Source: Martinezella lusitana
GTDB taxonomy: Bacteria > Pseudomonadota > Alphaproteobacteria > Rhizobiales > Rhizobiaceae
NCBI RefSeq assembly: GCF_900094565.1
Contig: NZ_FMAF01000019.1
Span: 46,888 to 110,887, forward strand
Direction: 5' to 3'
DNA: 64,000 bases
Of the stretch, positions 34,092 to 44,069 are shown one piece after another. Below the pieces are notes generated by a model. It had not been told where the DNA came from, did no database searches, and saw only the letters and a list, made by a program, of their open reading frames with translations. The stretch's first letter is position 1. Each line of letters starts with the position of its first letter. The translations under genes were made by a program, and so were the position numbers.

Positions 34092-35012
34092 TCACGACAA
34101 TGCCGTAGCCGGTTGGAAGGTCCCACCTTGGGAAGTCAGACTTGCAACCATGAAATCCACAAAAGCACGAACCTTCGGTGAAAGTTGGCGATTGGATTGC
34201 CAGACGAGGGAGAGCGAACCGAAAGGAATCATGAACGACGTAAGAACCGGGGTGAGCACGCCGGTCTGGATGTATGGCTCCGCGACATAGGCGGGCAGAT
34301 GGGAAAGCCCCAGCCCATCCAAAGTCGCCCGCAATCCTGCGTCAGTATTGTTGAAGATGAGGTTTCTTGGCAGGATAAGCCGGTCGTGGGGAGTCCGGAA
34401 TGCCCAGAGCGCAATGCGTCCGCTGGATGGATATTTGAAGTGAATGCAGGCATGCCCGGCAAGATCAGCCGGTGTCTGCGGGCGGCCTCGTCGCTGGACA
34501 TATTCGGGGCTCCCGCAGACAACGAAATGCTGCTGTCCGAGGACGCGGGCGATCAATCCACTATCGGCCAGCTCACCGCTGCGGACAACGACATCCACTC
34601 CCTCGGCAACGAGATCCACCACCCGATCCTCGAAATCAATGTCCAGCTCGATCTCCGGGAAGGATTCGACGAAGGATCGCAGGATCGGCATGAAGAGATG
34701 ATGCCCGACGATATGAGGCATACTGACGCGTAAGCGTCCTGCTGGTCGGTTCCGACTCTGAAGAATGACCGCCTCGGCATCTCCAAGGTCTTCAAGGATA
34801 CGCTTGCAGCGTTCATAGAACACCACGCCCTCCTCGGTCAGGCTCATGCTACGTGTCGTGCGATTGAAGAGCCGCACCCCGAGGTGTGCTTCGAGACGGC
34901 CTACCGCCTTGCTAATGGCGGATGGAGATGCCCCCGTGATGCGTGCAGCTGCCACATAGCTCTGCTGTTCGGCGGCGTGAACAAACGCGGCAATGCCCGT
35001 CAAGCTTTCCAT
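34092..35012 (-). CDS. LysR-family regulator of the adjacent MFS transporter
   Basis: 306 aa. HTH at residues 1-60 (LTGIAAFVHAAEQQSYVAAA, SPSAISKAVGRLEAHLGVRL) and a CrgA-like effector domain (LRVSMPHIVGHHLFMPILRS). Divergent from the MFS gene with 146 bp between starts, the classical layout in which a LysR protein controls its neighbour. Inferred role: control of efflux in response to the transported compound. Confidence 0.9.
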   Translation of the reverse strand: MESLTGIAAFVHAAEQQSYVAAARITGASPSAISKAVGRLEAHLGVRLFNRTTRSMSLTEEGVVFYERCKRILEDLGDAEAVILQSRNRPAGRLRVSMPHIVGHHLFMPILRSFVESFPEIELDIDFEDRVVDLVAEGVDVVVRSGELADSGLIARVLGQQHFVVCGSPEYVQRRGRPQTPADLAGHACIHFKYPSSGRIALWAFRTPHDRLILPRNLIFNNTDAGLRATLDGLGLSHLPAYVAEPYIQTGVLTPVLTSFMIPFGSLSLVWQSNRQLSPKVRAFVDFMVASLTSQGGTFQPATALS

Positions 35013-35158
35013 GACGTCTCCAATTGAAGAAATTTTGTCCTTTAAGTAGTTCTATTTCCCGTATTTTATCAACATTAAAGATAAAATATCCTTCGACTTC
35101 AGCTTTGCAGGCACCGATACTCGATTCCTGCCGCAAGCTCGATCACGCGGGAACACAG

Positions 35159-36619
35159 ATGACCCCAGTATCGGTTGAAACGGAGAAAGCGGGAGCCTGG
35201 TCTTCACTGGCCGTTCTTCTGACCGGGAACTTCCTCACCATCCTCGACCTGTTTATCGTTAATATTGCGTTACCCGACATCCAACGCCGGCTTCATGCAT
35301 CCAATGCGGAATTGCAACTCATCATGGTGGCTTATAGCCTGACGTATGGTGCTTTGCTGCTTAACGGAGCCCGTCTGGGCGATCTCTACGGGCGGCGGAA
35401 GCTGTTTCTCGTCGGCATGGCGATCTTTGCGCTTGGGTCGCTATTGTGCGCTCTCGCGTTTTCGCCTTGGAGCCTTATCAGCGCACGCGCGGTCCAGGGT
35501 ATTGGTGCGGCGCTCCTGATGCCGCAGGTCTATGCTTCGCTACGGGTACTCTTTGAGGGCGAAGGTCGCCGAAAGGCGTTCTCGGTGATGGGTGCGGTCC
35601 AAGGTATTGCCGGTGCGGCGTCTCAGGTGGTCGGAGGATATTTGCTTGTGCTCAATATCGGGGATATTGGCTGGCGCCTTGTCTTTCTCGTCAACCTTCC
35701 AGTCGCGTGCTATGCGTTGATCGCTGGAAAATGGATGATCGTGGAGACCAGGGCAGTCGCATCAACGACCCTCGATTTATGGGGAGCCGTTTTGGGAACT
35801 TCCGCGCTGACCTTGATCCTGTTGCCGGTGATGGTCGGGCAGGACTATCATTGGCCCTGGTGGGCAATTATCGCCCCCCTGCTATCGCTTCCCGTATTCA
35901 TGTGCTTCGTCTCCTACGAAGCCCGGCTGGCGCGGCGCGGCGGCATACCCATCATCGATATCTCTCTCTTCAAAAAGAAAAGCTTCGTCCTTGGAGTCTT
36001 CGCAGCATTCCTGTTTTTCTCGGCGATCGGCTCGTTCTCCTTGTCTTTGACAATCCTATTGCAGGTCGGCCTCGAGCAGACCGCGCTGGAAGCCGGAACT
36101 TTTTTTGTTCCATCGACGGTCGCGTTTTTCATTGGCTCGCTTCTCTCGGGGCTGCTCGCAAAGCAGGGGGAGTACTGGACTCTGTTCTTCGGCATGTTCG
36201 TCTTTGCAGCGGGATTGCTAACCGCCGTTCTGTCGGAACTTGCCGGTGGCCATTATATCTTGGCACTGAGCGCTTCGGTTGTTCTTCAGGGATTGGGCCA
36301 GGGCATTGTCGTTCCCCTTCTCCTCAACATGATCCTGAGCACCGTCTCCAGTAAGGAGGCTGGGATGGCGTCCGGTGCGTTCAGCACCATGCAGATCGCC
36401 GGCTCCGCCTTTGGCGTGACGATCGTTGGAACCATTCTGTTCAATGTGCTGGAGCACGTTGGCGGGACAACCGTCTCGACCCATCTTGCAGAAAATGCCT
36501 ACGGAGAGGCCTTTTCGATTGCAAGTATCTACAATCTGGTCGCGGTCATCCTTGGCCTTGCAATATTCATCCGGCTCCAAATGTCGCGGCAACAACATCC
36601 ATACGACAGCCCACAGTAA
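35159..36619 (+). CDS. MFS drug-efflux transporter, DHA2 (14-TM, EmrB/QacA) type
   Basis: 486 aa from MTPVSVETEKAGAW, with GGGA 8 bases upstream. Motif A-like sequence LGDLYGRRKLF in loop 2-3, and D1-like LTILDLFIVNIALPDIQ in TM1, are typical of the DHA2 family. About 14 hydrophobic segments. Codon use looks less GC-biased than in neighbouring genes, so horizontal gain of this LysR/MFS pair is possible. Confidence 0.88.
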   Translation: MTPVSVETEKAGAWSSLAVLLTGNFLTILDLFIVNIALPDIQRRLHASNAELQLIMVAYSLTYGALLLNGARLGDLYGRRKLFLVGMAIFALGSLLCALAFSPWSLISARAVQGIGAALLMPQVYASLRVLFEGEGRRKAFSVMGAVQGIAGAASQVVGGYLLVLNIGDIGWRLVFLVNLPVACYALIAGKWMIVETRAVASTTLDLWGAVLGTSALTLILLPVMVGQDYHWPWWAIIAPLLSLPVFMCFVSYEARLARRGGIPIIDISLFKKKSFVLGVFAAFLFFSAIGSFSLSLTILLQVGLEQTALEAGTFFVPSTVAFFIGSLLSGLLAKQGEYWTLFFGMFVFAAGLLTAVLSELAGGHYILALSASVVLQGLGQGIVVPLLLNMILSTVSSKEAGMASGAFSTMQIAGSAFGVTIVGTILFNVLEHVGGTTVSTHLAENAYGEAFSIASIYNLVAVILGLAIFIRLQMSRQQHPYDSPQ

Positions 36620-36744
36620 AGTGCGTTGTGGCGAGTGTCCCAATCTTCGCGACAAAATTACCGGCGATGGAAAGTCCGAAATTTCCTGCCGCAAAAGTCG
36701 AAGCTTTGCGACCAGCTTTTGCGAAGGCAAGCACTCCACATATC

Positions 36745-36774
36745 AAAAAGGGGCGGAACTTGCGTGCCGCCCCT
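36745..36774 (-). terminator. terminator at the end of the arabinose operon
   Basis: On the minus strand AGGGGCGG pairs with CCGCCCCT (8 bp, 10-base loop) and continues into TTTTT. It lies 22 bp after the dehydratase stop at 36796. Confidence 0.85.
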
Positions 36775-36795
36775 CCCAAATTCCAAACAGCAATC

Positions 36796-38541
36796 TCAGT
36801 GACTGTCGCGATTGTTCGGGATTTCCGAACCGCGTGCGCCAACCAGGAAGTCCAGGTCAGCGCCGGTATCGGCCTGCATGACGGTCTTCACATAGAGGCC
36901 GCCGTAGCCGCCGGTGAGCGGCTTGACCGGGGAGACCCAGGCAGCGCGGCGCTTGGCCAGTTCCTCGTCGGAAACCTCGAGCTGGATCGTGCGGGCCGGC
37001 ACGTCGACCGAGATCAAGTCGCCGTTCTGAACCAACGCCAGAGGTCCGCCATCGGCGGCTTCCGGAGCTGTGTGCAGGATGACGGTGCCGTAGGCGGTGC
37101 CGGACATGCGCGCATCGGAAATGCGGATCATGTCGGTGATCCCCTTTTTCAGCACCTTCGGCGGCAGGCCCATGTTGCCGACTTCGGCCATCCCCGGGTA
37201 ACCCTTCGGGCCGCAGTATTTCAGCACCATGATGCAATTCTCGTCGATGTCGAGATCGTCGCGGTTGATGCGGGCGTGGTAGTCCTCGATGCTTTCGAAG
37301 ACCACGGCGCGGCCCTTGTGCTGCATCAGATGCGGCGAAGCAGCGGATGGCTTCAGCACCGCACCCTTCGGCGCGAGATTGCCGCGCAGAACTGCGATAC
37401 CGCCCGATTGCGTCAGCGCCTTTTCTCTGGGAACGATGACATCGTCATTGTAGTTGACGACATCCTTGACGCCGGCCCAGATCGTATCGCCGGTGACGGT
37501 GATGGCGTCCTTATGCAGCAGGCCCATGTCGCCAACCGCCTTGATGACGACGGGCAGGCCGCCGGCATAGTAGAACTCTTCCATCAGATGCTTGCCCGAG
37601 GGCTGCAGGTTGACGATGGTCGGCACTTCGCGGCCCAGACGATCCCAGTCGTCGAGCGACAGGTCGACGCCGATGCGGCCAGCGAGCGCCAGAAGGTGCA
37701 GCACCGCATTGGTCGAACCGCCGACGGCACCGTTGACGCGGATGGCGTTCTCGAAAGCTTCCTTGGTCAGGATGTCGGAAGGCTTCAGATCCTCCTTGAC
37801 CATGTCGACGATGCGACGGCCCGAAAGCTGCGAGATGACGCGACGGCGGGCATCGACCGCCGGGATGGCGGCATTGCCAGGCAGCGTCATGCCGAGCGCT
37901 TCGGCCATCGACGCCATGGTCGAGGCCGTGCCCATCGTCATACAGCTGCCGGCCGAGCGGGCCATGCCCTGCTCCGCGTCCATGAATTCCTCCAGCGACA
38001 TCTCGCCGGATTTGACCATTTCCGAGAACTGCCAGACCGCCGTGCCGGAGCCGACATCCTTGCCGCGCCATTTGCCGTTCAGCATCGGCCCGCCGGAAAC
38101 GAGGATGACCGGGATATCGACGGAAGCAGCACCCATCAAGAGGCTCGGCGTGGTCTTGTCGCAGCCGCCGAGCAGCACGACGCCATCGACCGGATTGCCG
38201 CGGATCGCCTCTTCGACGTCCATGGCAGCGAGGTTGCGGAACATCATCGCCGTCGGCCTCAGCGTGCTTTCGCCGACGGAGAAAACCGGAAATTCGACCG
38301 GGAAGCCACCGGCTTCATAGACGCCGCGCTTCACGCGCTCGGCAAGATCGCGTAAGTGCGCGTTGCAGGGCGTCAGCTCCGACCAGGTATTACAGATGCC
38401 GATGATCGGACGGCCGTCGAAGGTGTCGGCCGGCAGGCCCTGGTTCTTCATCCACGAGCGATGCATGATCGCGTTCTTGCCGGTGCCGCCGAACCAGTCA
38501 TAGGAGCGCAGTCGGCGCGGCCATTCAGCTTTTTTCTTCAT
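36796..38541 (-). CDS. L-arabinonate dehydratase (IlvD/EDD family)
   Basis: 581 aa. Removes water from L-arabinonate (also related sugar acids) to give 2-keto-3-deoxy-arabonate. The protein closely resembles the structurally studied R. leguminosarum enzyme: N-terminus MKKKAEWPRRLRS, [2Fe-2S] ligand Cys59 (ELTPCNAHL), the second Cys in LLGGCDKTTPS, the third in SAGSCMTMGTAS, and the catalytic Ser in ISDARMSGTAYG. Last gene of the chvE-ggu series, 63 bp after the aldehyde dehydrogenase gene, so it supplies the intracellular pathway for the sugar that ChvE/GguAB import. Confidence 0.92.
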   Translation of the reverse strand: MKKKAEWPRRLRSYDWFGGTGKNAIMHRSWMKNQGLPADTFDGRPIIGICNTWSELTPCNAHLRDLAERVKRGVYEAGGFPVEFPVFSVGESTLRPTAMMFRNLAAMDVEEAIRGNPVDGVVLLGGCDKTTPSLLMGAASVDIPVILVSGGPMLNGKWRGKDVGSGTAVWQFSEMVKSGEMSLEEFMDAEQGMARSAGSCMTMGTASTMASMAEALGMTLPGNAAIPAVDARRRVISQLSGRRIVDMVKEDLKPSDILTKEAFENAIRVNGAVGGSTNAVLHLLALAGRIGVDLSLDDWDRLGREVPTIVNLQPSGKHLMEEFYYAGGLPVVIKAVGDMGLLHKDAITVTGDTIWAGVKDVVNYNDDVIVPREKALTQSGGIAVLRGNLAPKGAVLKPSAASPHLMQHKGRAVVFESIEDYHARINRDDLDIDENCIMVLKYCGPKGYPGMAEVGNMGLPPKVLKKGITDMIRISDARMSGTAYGTVILHTAPEAADGGPLALVQNGDLISVDVPARTIQLEVSDEELAKRRAAWVSPVKPLTGGYGGLYVKTVMQADTGADLDFLVGARGSEIPNNRDSH

Positions 38542-38604
38542 AGTCTTGGTACCTTTTGCGTCGCCTGGGCCACCTCGTTCGCGCCCGGGCTTTGAAGTCG
38601 GCGG

Positions 38605-40038
38605 TCAAGCCAGCGTGTAGGCGGTCTTGACCGTGGTGAAGAACTCGGCGGCATATTTACCCTGTTCGCGCGGACCGAAGGACGAACCCTTGCGGCCGCC
38701 GAACGGCACATGGAAATCGACGCCCGCCGTCGGCAGGTTGACCATCACCATGCCGGCTTCGGCATTGCGCTTGAAATGCGTTGCGTATTTCAGGCTTGTC
38801 GTTGCGATGCCGGAAGACAGGCCGAATGGCGTGTCGTTGGCAACGGCAAGCGCTTCCTCGTAATCCTTCACCCGGATAACCGAGGCGACCGGCCCGAAGA
38901 TCTCTTCGCGGCTGATGCGCATCTGGTTCGTCGCTTCCGTAAACAGCGTTGGCTGCAAGTAGAAGCCGGGCGTGTCGCGGCTGATAAGCTCGCCGCCGAA
39001 GGCGAGCTTGGCGCCTTCTTGGCGGCCGATCTCGATATAGTCGGTGTCGGTCTTCAGCTGCTTGGCATCGACGACCGGGCCGATATGCGTGCCGGCCTTG
39101 GTGGCGTTGTCGACATTCAGCGTCTTCAGCTTCTCCGTCAGCGCCGCCACGAACTTGTCGTGAATGCCCTCGGTGACGATCAGGCGCGACGAGGCCGTGC
39201 AGCGCTGGCCGGTCGAGAAGAAGGCGGAGTTGGCGGCCGCCTCGACGGCAACCGTGAGGTCCGCATCGTCAAGCACGACCATCGGGTTCTTGCCGCCCAT
39301 TTCGAGCTGGTACTTGCGGCCGTGCTCGACGGAGGCGAGTGCCACGCGCTTGCCCGTGCCGACCGAACCGGTGAAGGTGATGCCGGAGAGAACCGGGCTA
39401 TCCAGCATCGCCTGGCCGACGACCGAGCCCTTGCCCATGACGAGGTTCAAGACCCCCTTCGGCAAGCCGGCGCGATGAAGGATATCGACGATAGCCCAGG
39501 AGCAGCCGGGGACGAGATCGGCCGGCTTGAAGACGATGGTGTTGCCGTAGCAGAGCGCCGGCGCGATCTTCCATGCCGGAATGGCGATCGGGAAATTCCA
39601 GGGCGTGATGATGCCGATGACGCCGAGCGGCTCGCGGGTGATCTCGACGCCGATATTCGGGCGAACGGAGGGAAGCACCTCGCCCGCAAGACGCAGCGCC
39701 TCGCCGGCAAAGAAATCGAAGATCTGCGCGGCGCGAATCGTCTCGCCGATCGCCTCGGGCAAGGTCTTGCCTTCCTCTCGGGCAAGCAGCGCGCCGAGTT
39801 CGTCCTTGCGCGCAAGGATCTCGTCGCTGGTTTTTCTCAGGATGGAGTGGCGCTCGAGAATGCCGGAGCGCGACCAAGCCGGAAACGCTGCCTTCGCGGC
39901 GGCGATGGCATCGGCGACATCGTGAACGCTGGCGCTTGCATAGAGGCCGACGACCTCGTTGGTGTCTGACGGATTGATGTTTTCGGCGCCGGTCGTGCCG
40001 GTCCACTCGCCGGCGATCAGATTCTGATGAATGGTCAT
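38605..40038 (-). CDS. aldehyde dehydrogenase, probable 2-oxoglutarate semialdehyde dehydrogenase
   Basis: 477 aa. Catalytic Cys near residue 279 (FSTGQRCTASSRLIV) and Glu near 245 (LEMGGKNPMVVLDD); cofactor segment ITPWNFPIAIPAWK. In non-phosphorylated pentose breakdown the semialdehyde of 2-oxoglutarate is oxidised by an enzyme of this group, and the position between arabinonate dehydratase and GguC fits that step. The general fold alone does not fix the substrate. Confidence 0.9.
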   Translation of the reverse strand: MTIHQNLIAGEWTGTTGAENINPSDTNEVVGLYASASVHDVADAIAAAKAAFPAWSRSGILERHSILRKTSDEILARKDELGALLAREEGKTLPEAIGETIRAAQIFDFFAGEALRLAGEVLPSVRPNIGVEITREPLGVIGIITPWNFPIAIPAWKIAPALCYGNTIVFKPADLVPGCSWAIVDILHRAGLPKGVLNLVMGKGSVVGQAMLDSPVLSGITFTGSVGTGKRVALASVEHGRKYQLEMGGKNPMVVLDDADLTVAVEAAANSAFFSTGQRCTASSRLIVTEGIHDKFVAALTEKLKTLNVDNATKAGTHIGPVVDAKQLKTDTDYIEIGRQEGAKLAFGGELISRDTPGFYLQPTLFTEATNQMRISREEIFGPVASVIRVKDYEEALAVANDTPFGLSSGIATTSLKYATHFKRNAEAGMVMVNLPTAGVDFHVPFGGRKGSSFGPREQGKYAAEFFTTVKTAYTLA

Positions 40039-40104
40039 GGCTTCATGCCTTCCTGGATCGTGTTAGAGATGCCCGGCCGATCCTTTGCGGCCAGGCTCGA
40101 CGAC

Positions 40105-41112
40105 TTACAGCTGGCGAACAGCCACATTCTCTTCGGCGGCAACCGCGAGCGGATTGCGCAGCGGCAGGCCAAATTCGGCGACTTCGATTTCGAACACATC
40201 GCCCGCCTCCGGCTTGATGCCCTCGGCAAAGGAGAGTGTCGCAGTGCCGAACATGTGCACATGCACATCGCCGGGGGTGCGGAACAGGCCGTACTTGAAG
40301 TGATGATATTCGAGATTTGCGAACGTGTGCGACATGTTCGCCTCCCCCGAAAGGAAGGGCTTTTCGAAGATCACCTTGTCGCCGCGCTTGATGCGCGACG
40401 TGCCGCGGATATCCTCCGGCGCTGCACCGATGCGGATTTCCGGCCCGAAGCTCGCCGGGCGCAGCTTGGAATGGGCAAGATAGAGATAATTGATCCGCTC
40501 GGTAACGTGATCGGAAAATTCGTTCGAGAGCGCAAAGCCGATGCGGAACGGCGTGCCGTCCTTGGCGATGATGTAGATGCCAGCCATTTCAGGCTCTTCG
40601 CCGCCGTCAAGCGCGAAGGACGGAGATACGAGTGCAGCGCCCGGCGCAGCGGCACCATAGCCATTGCCCTTGTAGAACCATTCCGGCTGCACGCCCTTCT
40701 CGCCGGCTTTCGGCTTGCCGCCCTCGATGCCCATTTTGAACATCTTCATGGAGTCGGTCAGCGTCTCCTCAGCGGCTTCGGTCGTCTTCTTGTGCATGGA
40801 GTCGCGGGTGGCGGCCGAGCCGAGATGCGTCAGGCCGGTGCCCGTCAGATGCAGGTGGGCAGCGTCGGGATGGGTGATCGGCGCCAGGAAGCGACCTTCG
40901 GCATAGGCTTTTTCCAGATCGATCGTCTCGCCGAAGCCATGTGCTTCAATGACGGAGACAAGCGACTTGCCGCTATCGGCAGCTTCCATTGCCAGTGCGT
41001 AGACGCTGCCGGCATTGGCGACAGCCTTGGCAGCATCGCCCGGCCCGTTGCGGACCGCAACGACGATCTCGCCGTTCGAACCCTTGATCTGCGAGATGAG
41101 CATATCTTTCAT
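40105..41112 (-). CDS. gguC: GguC/AraD1-family fumarylacetoacetase-like protein
   Basis: 335 aa. FAH-superfamily C-terminal part (GFALSNEFSDHVTERINYLY, VHMFGTATLSFAEG) and an N-terminal region typical of GguC/AraD1 (LTGTGLTHLGSAATRDSMHK). AraD1 proteins act as 2-keto-3-deoxy-L-arabonate dehydratase, which would supply the semialdehyde used by the next gene. This gives a likely function to gguC of the Agrobacterium chvE-ggu locus. Lies 108 bp after gguB. Confidence 0.88.
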   Translation of the reverse strand: MKDMLISQIKGSNGEIVVAVRNGPGDAAKAVANAGSVYALAMEAADSGKSLVSVIEAHGFGETIDLEKAYAEGRFLAPITHPDAAHLHLTGTGLTHLGSAATRDSMHKKTTEAAEETLTDSMKMFKMGIEGGKPKAGEKGVQPEWFYKGNGYGAAAPGAALVSPSFALDGGEEPEMAGIYIIAKDGTPFRIGFALSNEFSDHVTERINYLYLAHSKLRPASFGPEIRIGAAPEDIRGTSRIKRGDKVIFEKPFLSGEANMSHTFANLEYHHFKYGLFRTPGDVHVHMFGTATLSFAEGIKPEAGDVFEIEVAEFGLPLRNPLAVAAEENVAVRQL

Positions 41113-41220
41113 CCTTTCCTATCAGACAGAGAACGGATGCAATTTACCGTTCCGGCTCTCAGCGAGAGCCGGACTCTGTCATGGATTTGGTTTTAAAGTT
41201 TCGGCCGGTCGCTTAAGCGA

Positions 41221-42429
41221 TCAGCCCTTGTTCTTGTTGTAGACGTCAATGAACACGGCAGCGAGCAGGACGGCGCCCTTGATCATCTTCTGCGAGTCCG
41301 TCTGGTAGCCAAGGATCGACATGCCCTGGTTCAAGACACCCATGATCAATGCACCGATGACGGCACCCGTTACCTTGCCGACGCCGCCGGAAGCCGAGGC
41401 ACCGCCGATGAAGCAGGCCGCGATCACGTCGAGCTCGAGACCGTCACCGCCCTTGGCCGTTGCCGAGTTCAGGCGCGTGGCGATGATAATACCGGCGATG
41501 CTGGCAAGAATGCCCATGTTGATGAAGGTGTAGAACGTCAGGCGGCGGGTATCGATACCCGAAAGCTTCGTCGCCTTCTCATTGCCGCCCATGGCATAGA
41601 TGCGACGGCCGATCGTGGTGCGCTGTGTGGCGAAGGCGTAGAGCGCGATCAGCAGCAGCATGAGGATCAGAACATTCGGCAATCCTCTGTAAGAGGAAAT
41701 CTGGTAGCCGATGAAGATGGCCGCAGCTGCAACCACCAGATTCTGGCCGACAAAGAAGCTGAATGGCTCGACATCGATACCGTGCTGCTCATTCACGCTG
41801 CGGCGACGCCACGACAGGAAGAACATGACAATCGGGATGGCGACAGTCAGCAAAATCGACGTGGAGTGGATGCCGCCCATATCGGCGAAGTCGGGAATAA
41901 AGCCGGTTGCGACGATCTGGAATGCCGGCGGAAACGGACCGATGCTGCTGCCGTTGCCGGTCGTGTTGATGATCGTGTAGGTCAAGCCACGGAAAACCAG
42001 CATGCCCGAAAGCGTCACGATGAATGACGGAATACGGTGATAGGCGATGAAATATCCATGCCAGGCACCGACCGCGGCCCCCATCAAAAGACAAATGACC
42101 GTCGCAAGTGCAAGATTCATATGCATCTGCACGACAAGCACACCGGCCACGGCGCCGACGAAACCGACCACGGAGCCGACGGACAAGTCGATGTGACCCG
42201 CCACGATGACCAGCAGCATGCCGAGCGCCATGATGACGATGAACGAATTTTGCAGCACGATGTTGGTCAGGTTTTGCGGCCTGAACAGAACGCCATTCGT
42301 GAGATATTGGAACAGCAGCATGATGACGACGAGCGCGATCAGCATGCCGTATTCGCGAATATTGTTGCGGATATGGTCGCCGATGGAAACGACGTGGCTG
42401 CTTTCCGTGGCTGGGTTGGCCGAACTCAT
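41221..42429 (-). CDS. gguB: sugar ABC transporter permease GguB
   Basis: 402 aa from MSSANPATESSHVV, where the ATG overlaps the gguA stop (ATGA); the in-frame extension to 42543 is spurious. About ten membrane segments and the family loop GGNEKATKLSGIDTRR. Forms the channel of a monosaccharide (arabinose/galactose/xylose-type) importer with GguA, fed by ChvE. Confidence 0.94.
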   Translation of the reverse strand: MSSANPATESSHVVSIGDHIRNNIREYGMLIALVVIMLLFQYLTNGVLFRPQNLTNIVLQNSFIVIMALGMLLVIVAGHIDLSVGSVVGFVGAVAGVLVVQMHMNLALATVICLLMGAAVGAWHGYFIAYHRIPSFIVTLSGMLVFRGLTYTIINTTGNGSSIGPFPPAFQIVATGFIPDFADMGGIHSTSILLTVAIPIVMFFLSWRRRSVNEQHGIDVEPFSFFVGQNLVVAAAAIFIGYQISSYRGLPNVLILMLLLIALYAFATQRTTIGRRIYAMGGNEKATKLSGIDTRRLTFYTFINMGILASIAGIIIATRLNSATAKGGDGLELDVIAACFIGGASASGGVGKVTGAVIGALIMGVLNQGMSILGYQTDSQKMIKGAVLLAAVFIDVYNKNKG

Positions 42430-43964
42430 TGATGCTTCTCCCCTGAGCGCATGATAGCGCGCATGATACTCTCCTGGCTCGCCTCTGCCTTTGGCAGTTC
42501 GGCGACGATGCGACCCTCGTTCATGACGTAGATGCGATCGCAAGTACCGAGAAGCTCGGGCATTTCCGATGAGATCATCAGAACGCCCTTTCCGTCGGCG
42601 GCAAGCTGGTTGATGATGGAATAGATTTCGTATTTTGCGCCGACGTCGATGCCGCGCGTAGGCTCATCGAGTATCAGGACGTCCGGATCGGAGAACAGCC
42701 ACTTCGACAGCACCACCTTCTGCTGGTTGCCACCGGAAAGGTTGCCCGCCTCCTGGAACACGCCGGCCGAGCGAATGCGCAGCTTGGAGCGATAGTTCGT
42801 CGCCACCTGCAGCTCCCGCACATCGTCGATGACGGTCGCCTTGGACACGCCAAGCAGATTGGCAAGCGTCGTATTGTGGAGAATGCTGTTCGACAGAACC
42901 AGACCAAGTTGCTTGCGGTCCTCGGTCACATAGGCAAGACCGGCATCAATCGCCTTCCGCACCGTGCTGGTATCAACCAGCTTGCCTTCGAGGAAGACTT
43001 CGCCGCTGACCTTGTGGCCATAGGATCTGCCGAAGACGCTCATGGCGAATTCGGTGCGTCCCGCACCCATCAGGCCAGCGATGCCGACCACTTCGCCCTT
43101 GCGCACATGGACATTGATGTCGTGCAGGATCTGGCGGTCGCGATGCTGTTGATGGAAGGCATTCCAGTTCTTCACTTCGAAGATGGTCTCACCAATCGGA
43201 ACCGAGCGAGGCGGATAGCGGTCGGCCAGCTCGCGTCCGACCATGTTGCGGATGATGATATCTTCGCTGATCTCTTCTTCGTGACAGTTCAGCGTCTTTA
43301 CCGTCATGCCGTCGCGCAGCACCGTGATCTCGTCGGCCACCTTGCGCACTTCATTGAGCTTGTGCGTGATGATGATCGAGGTGATGCCCTGATTGCGGAA
43401 CTCGATCAGGAGATTAAGGAGCGCATCGGAATCGCTTTCGTTTAGCGATGCCGTTGGCTCATCGAGAATGAGCAGCTTGACGCTCTTCGAGAGGGCTTTG
43501 GCGATCTCGACGAGCTGCTGCTTGCCGACGCCGATGTCGGTCACGAGCGTGTTCGGAGATTCCTTGAGACCTACCTTGGCAAGGAGCTTTTTGGTGCGGG
43601 TGAAGGTTTCCTGCCAATTGATCATGCCATTGGCGACGACTTCATTGCCCAGGAAAATGTTTTCGGCAATCGACAGCAACGGCACGAGCGCCAGCTCTTG
43701 ATGGATGATGATGATGCCGATCTCTTCGGAGTCCTTGATGGTCTTGAACTGCCGAACCGCGCCGTCATAGTAGATGTCGCCGTCATAGGTCCCGGCCGGG
43801 TAGACGCCCGAAAGCACCTTCATCAGGGTGGACTTGCCTGCCCCATTTTCACCGACAAGGGCATGAATTTCGCCCTGGCGGACCTTCAGATTGACATTTT
43901 CCAAGGCGTTCACACCGGGGAACGACTTGGTGATTGTCCGCATTTCGAGGATGGTATTGTCCAT
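42426..43964 (-). CDS. gguA: sugar ABC transporter ATP-binding protein GguA
   Basis: 512 aa with two nucleotide-binding domains. First: Walker A GENGAGKSTLMK, Walker B LLILDEPTAS. Second: degenerate Walker A GLMGAGRTEF, signature LSGGNQQKVVLSKW, Walker B VLILDEPTRGID. A degenerate second domain is normal for RbsA-type proteins. It follows chvE after a 105-bp gap that holds a hairpin, which would reduce gguAB relative to the binding protein. Confidence 0.95.
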   Translation of the reverse strand: MDNTILEMRTITKSFPGVNALENVNLKVRQGEIHALVGENGAGKSTLMKVLSGVYPAGTYDGDIYYDGAVRQFKTIKDSEEIGIIIIHQELALVPLLSIAENIFLGNEVVANGMINWQETFTRTKKLLAKVGLKESPNTLVTDIGVGKQQLVEIAKALSKSVKLLILDEPTASLNESDSDALLNLLIEFRNQGITSIIITHKLNEVRKVADEITVLRDGMTVKTLNCHEEEISEDIIIRNMVGRELADRYPPRSVPIGETIFEVKNWNAFHQQHRDRQILHDINVHVRKGEVVGIAGLMGAGRTEFAMSVFGRSYGHKVSGEVFLEGKLVDTSTVRKAIDAGLAYVTEDRKQLGLVLSNSILHNTTLANLLGVSKATVIDDVRELQVATNYRSKLRIRSAGVFQEAGNLSGGNQQKVVLSKWLFSDPDVLILDEPTRGIDVGAKYEIYSIINQLAADGKGVLMISSEMPELLGTCDRIYVMNEGRIVAELPKAEASQESIMRAIMRSGEKHQ

Positions 43965-44024
43965 TGTCTATATCCAACGCCGCGATCCAACATAGCAGAC
44001 CGGGCGACCGTCTTAAATATCAGA

Positions 44025-44054
44025 GTCAGGGCTCGCGTTTCCGCAAGCCCTGAC
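44025..44054 (-). terminator. intra-operon hairpin between chvE and gguA
   Basis: GTCAGGGCT pairs perfectly with AGCCCTGAC (9 bp, 12-base loop), 15 bp after the chvE stop. No strong U-run on the minus strand, so partial termination or mRNA protection is likely, giving more ChvE than transporter. Confidence 0.6.
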
Positions 44055-44069
44055 CGGTATATCGGAAAA

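Noticed and set aside
36628..38355. 575-codon plus-strand frame opposite the arabinonate dehydratase gene
   Set aside because: Antisense shadow; the opposite strand encodes a complete IlvD/EDD enzyme with all cluster ligands.
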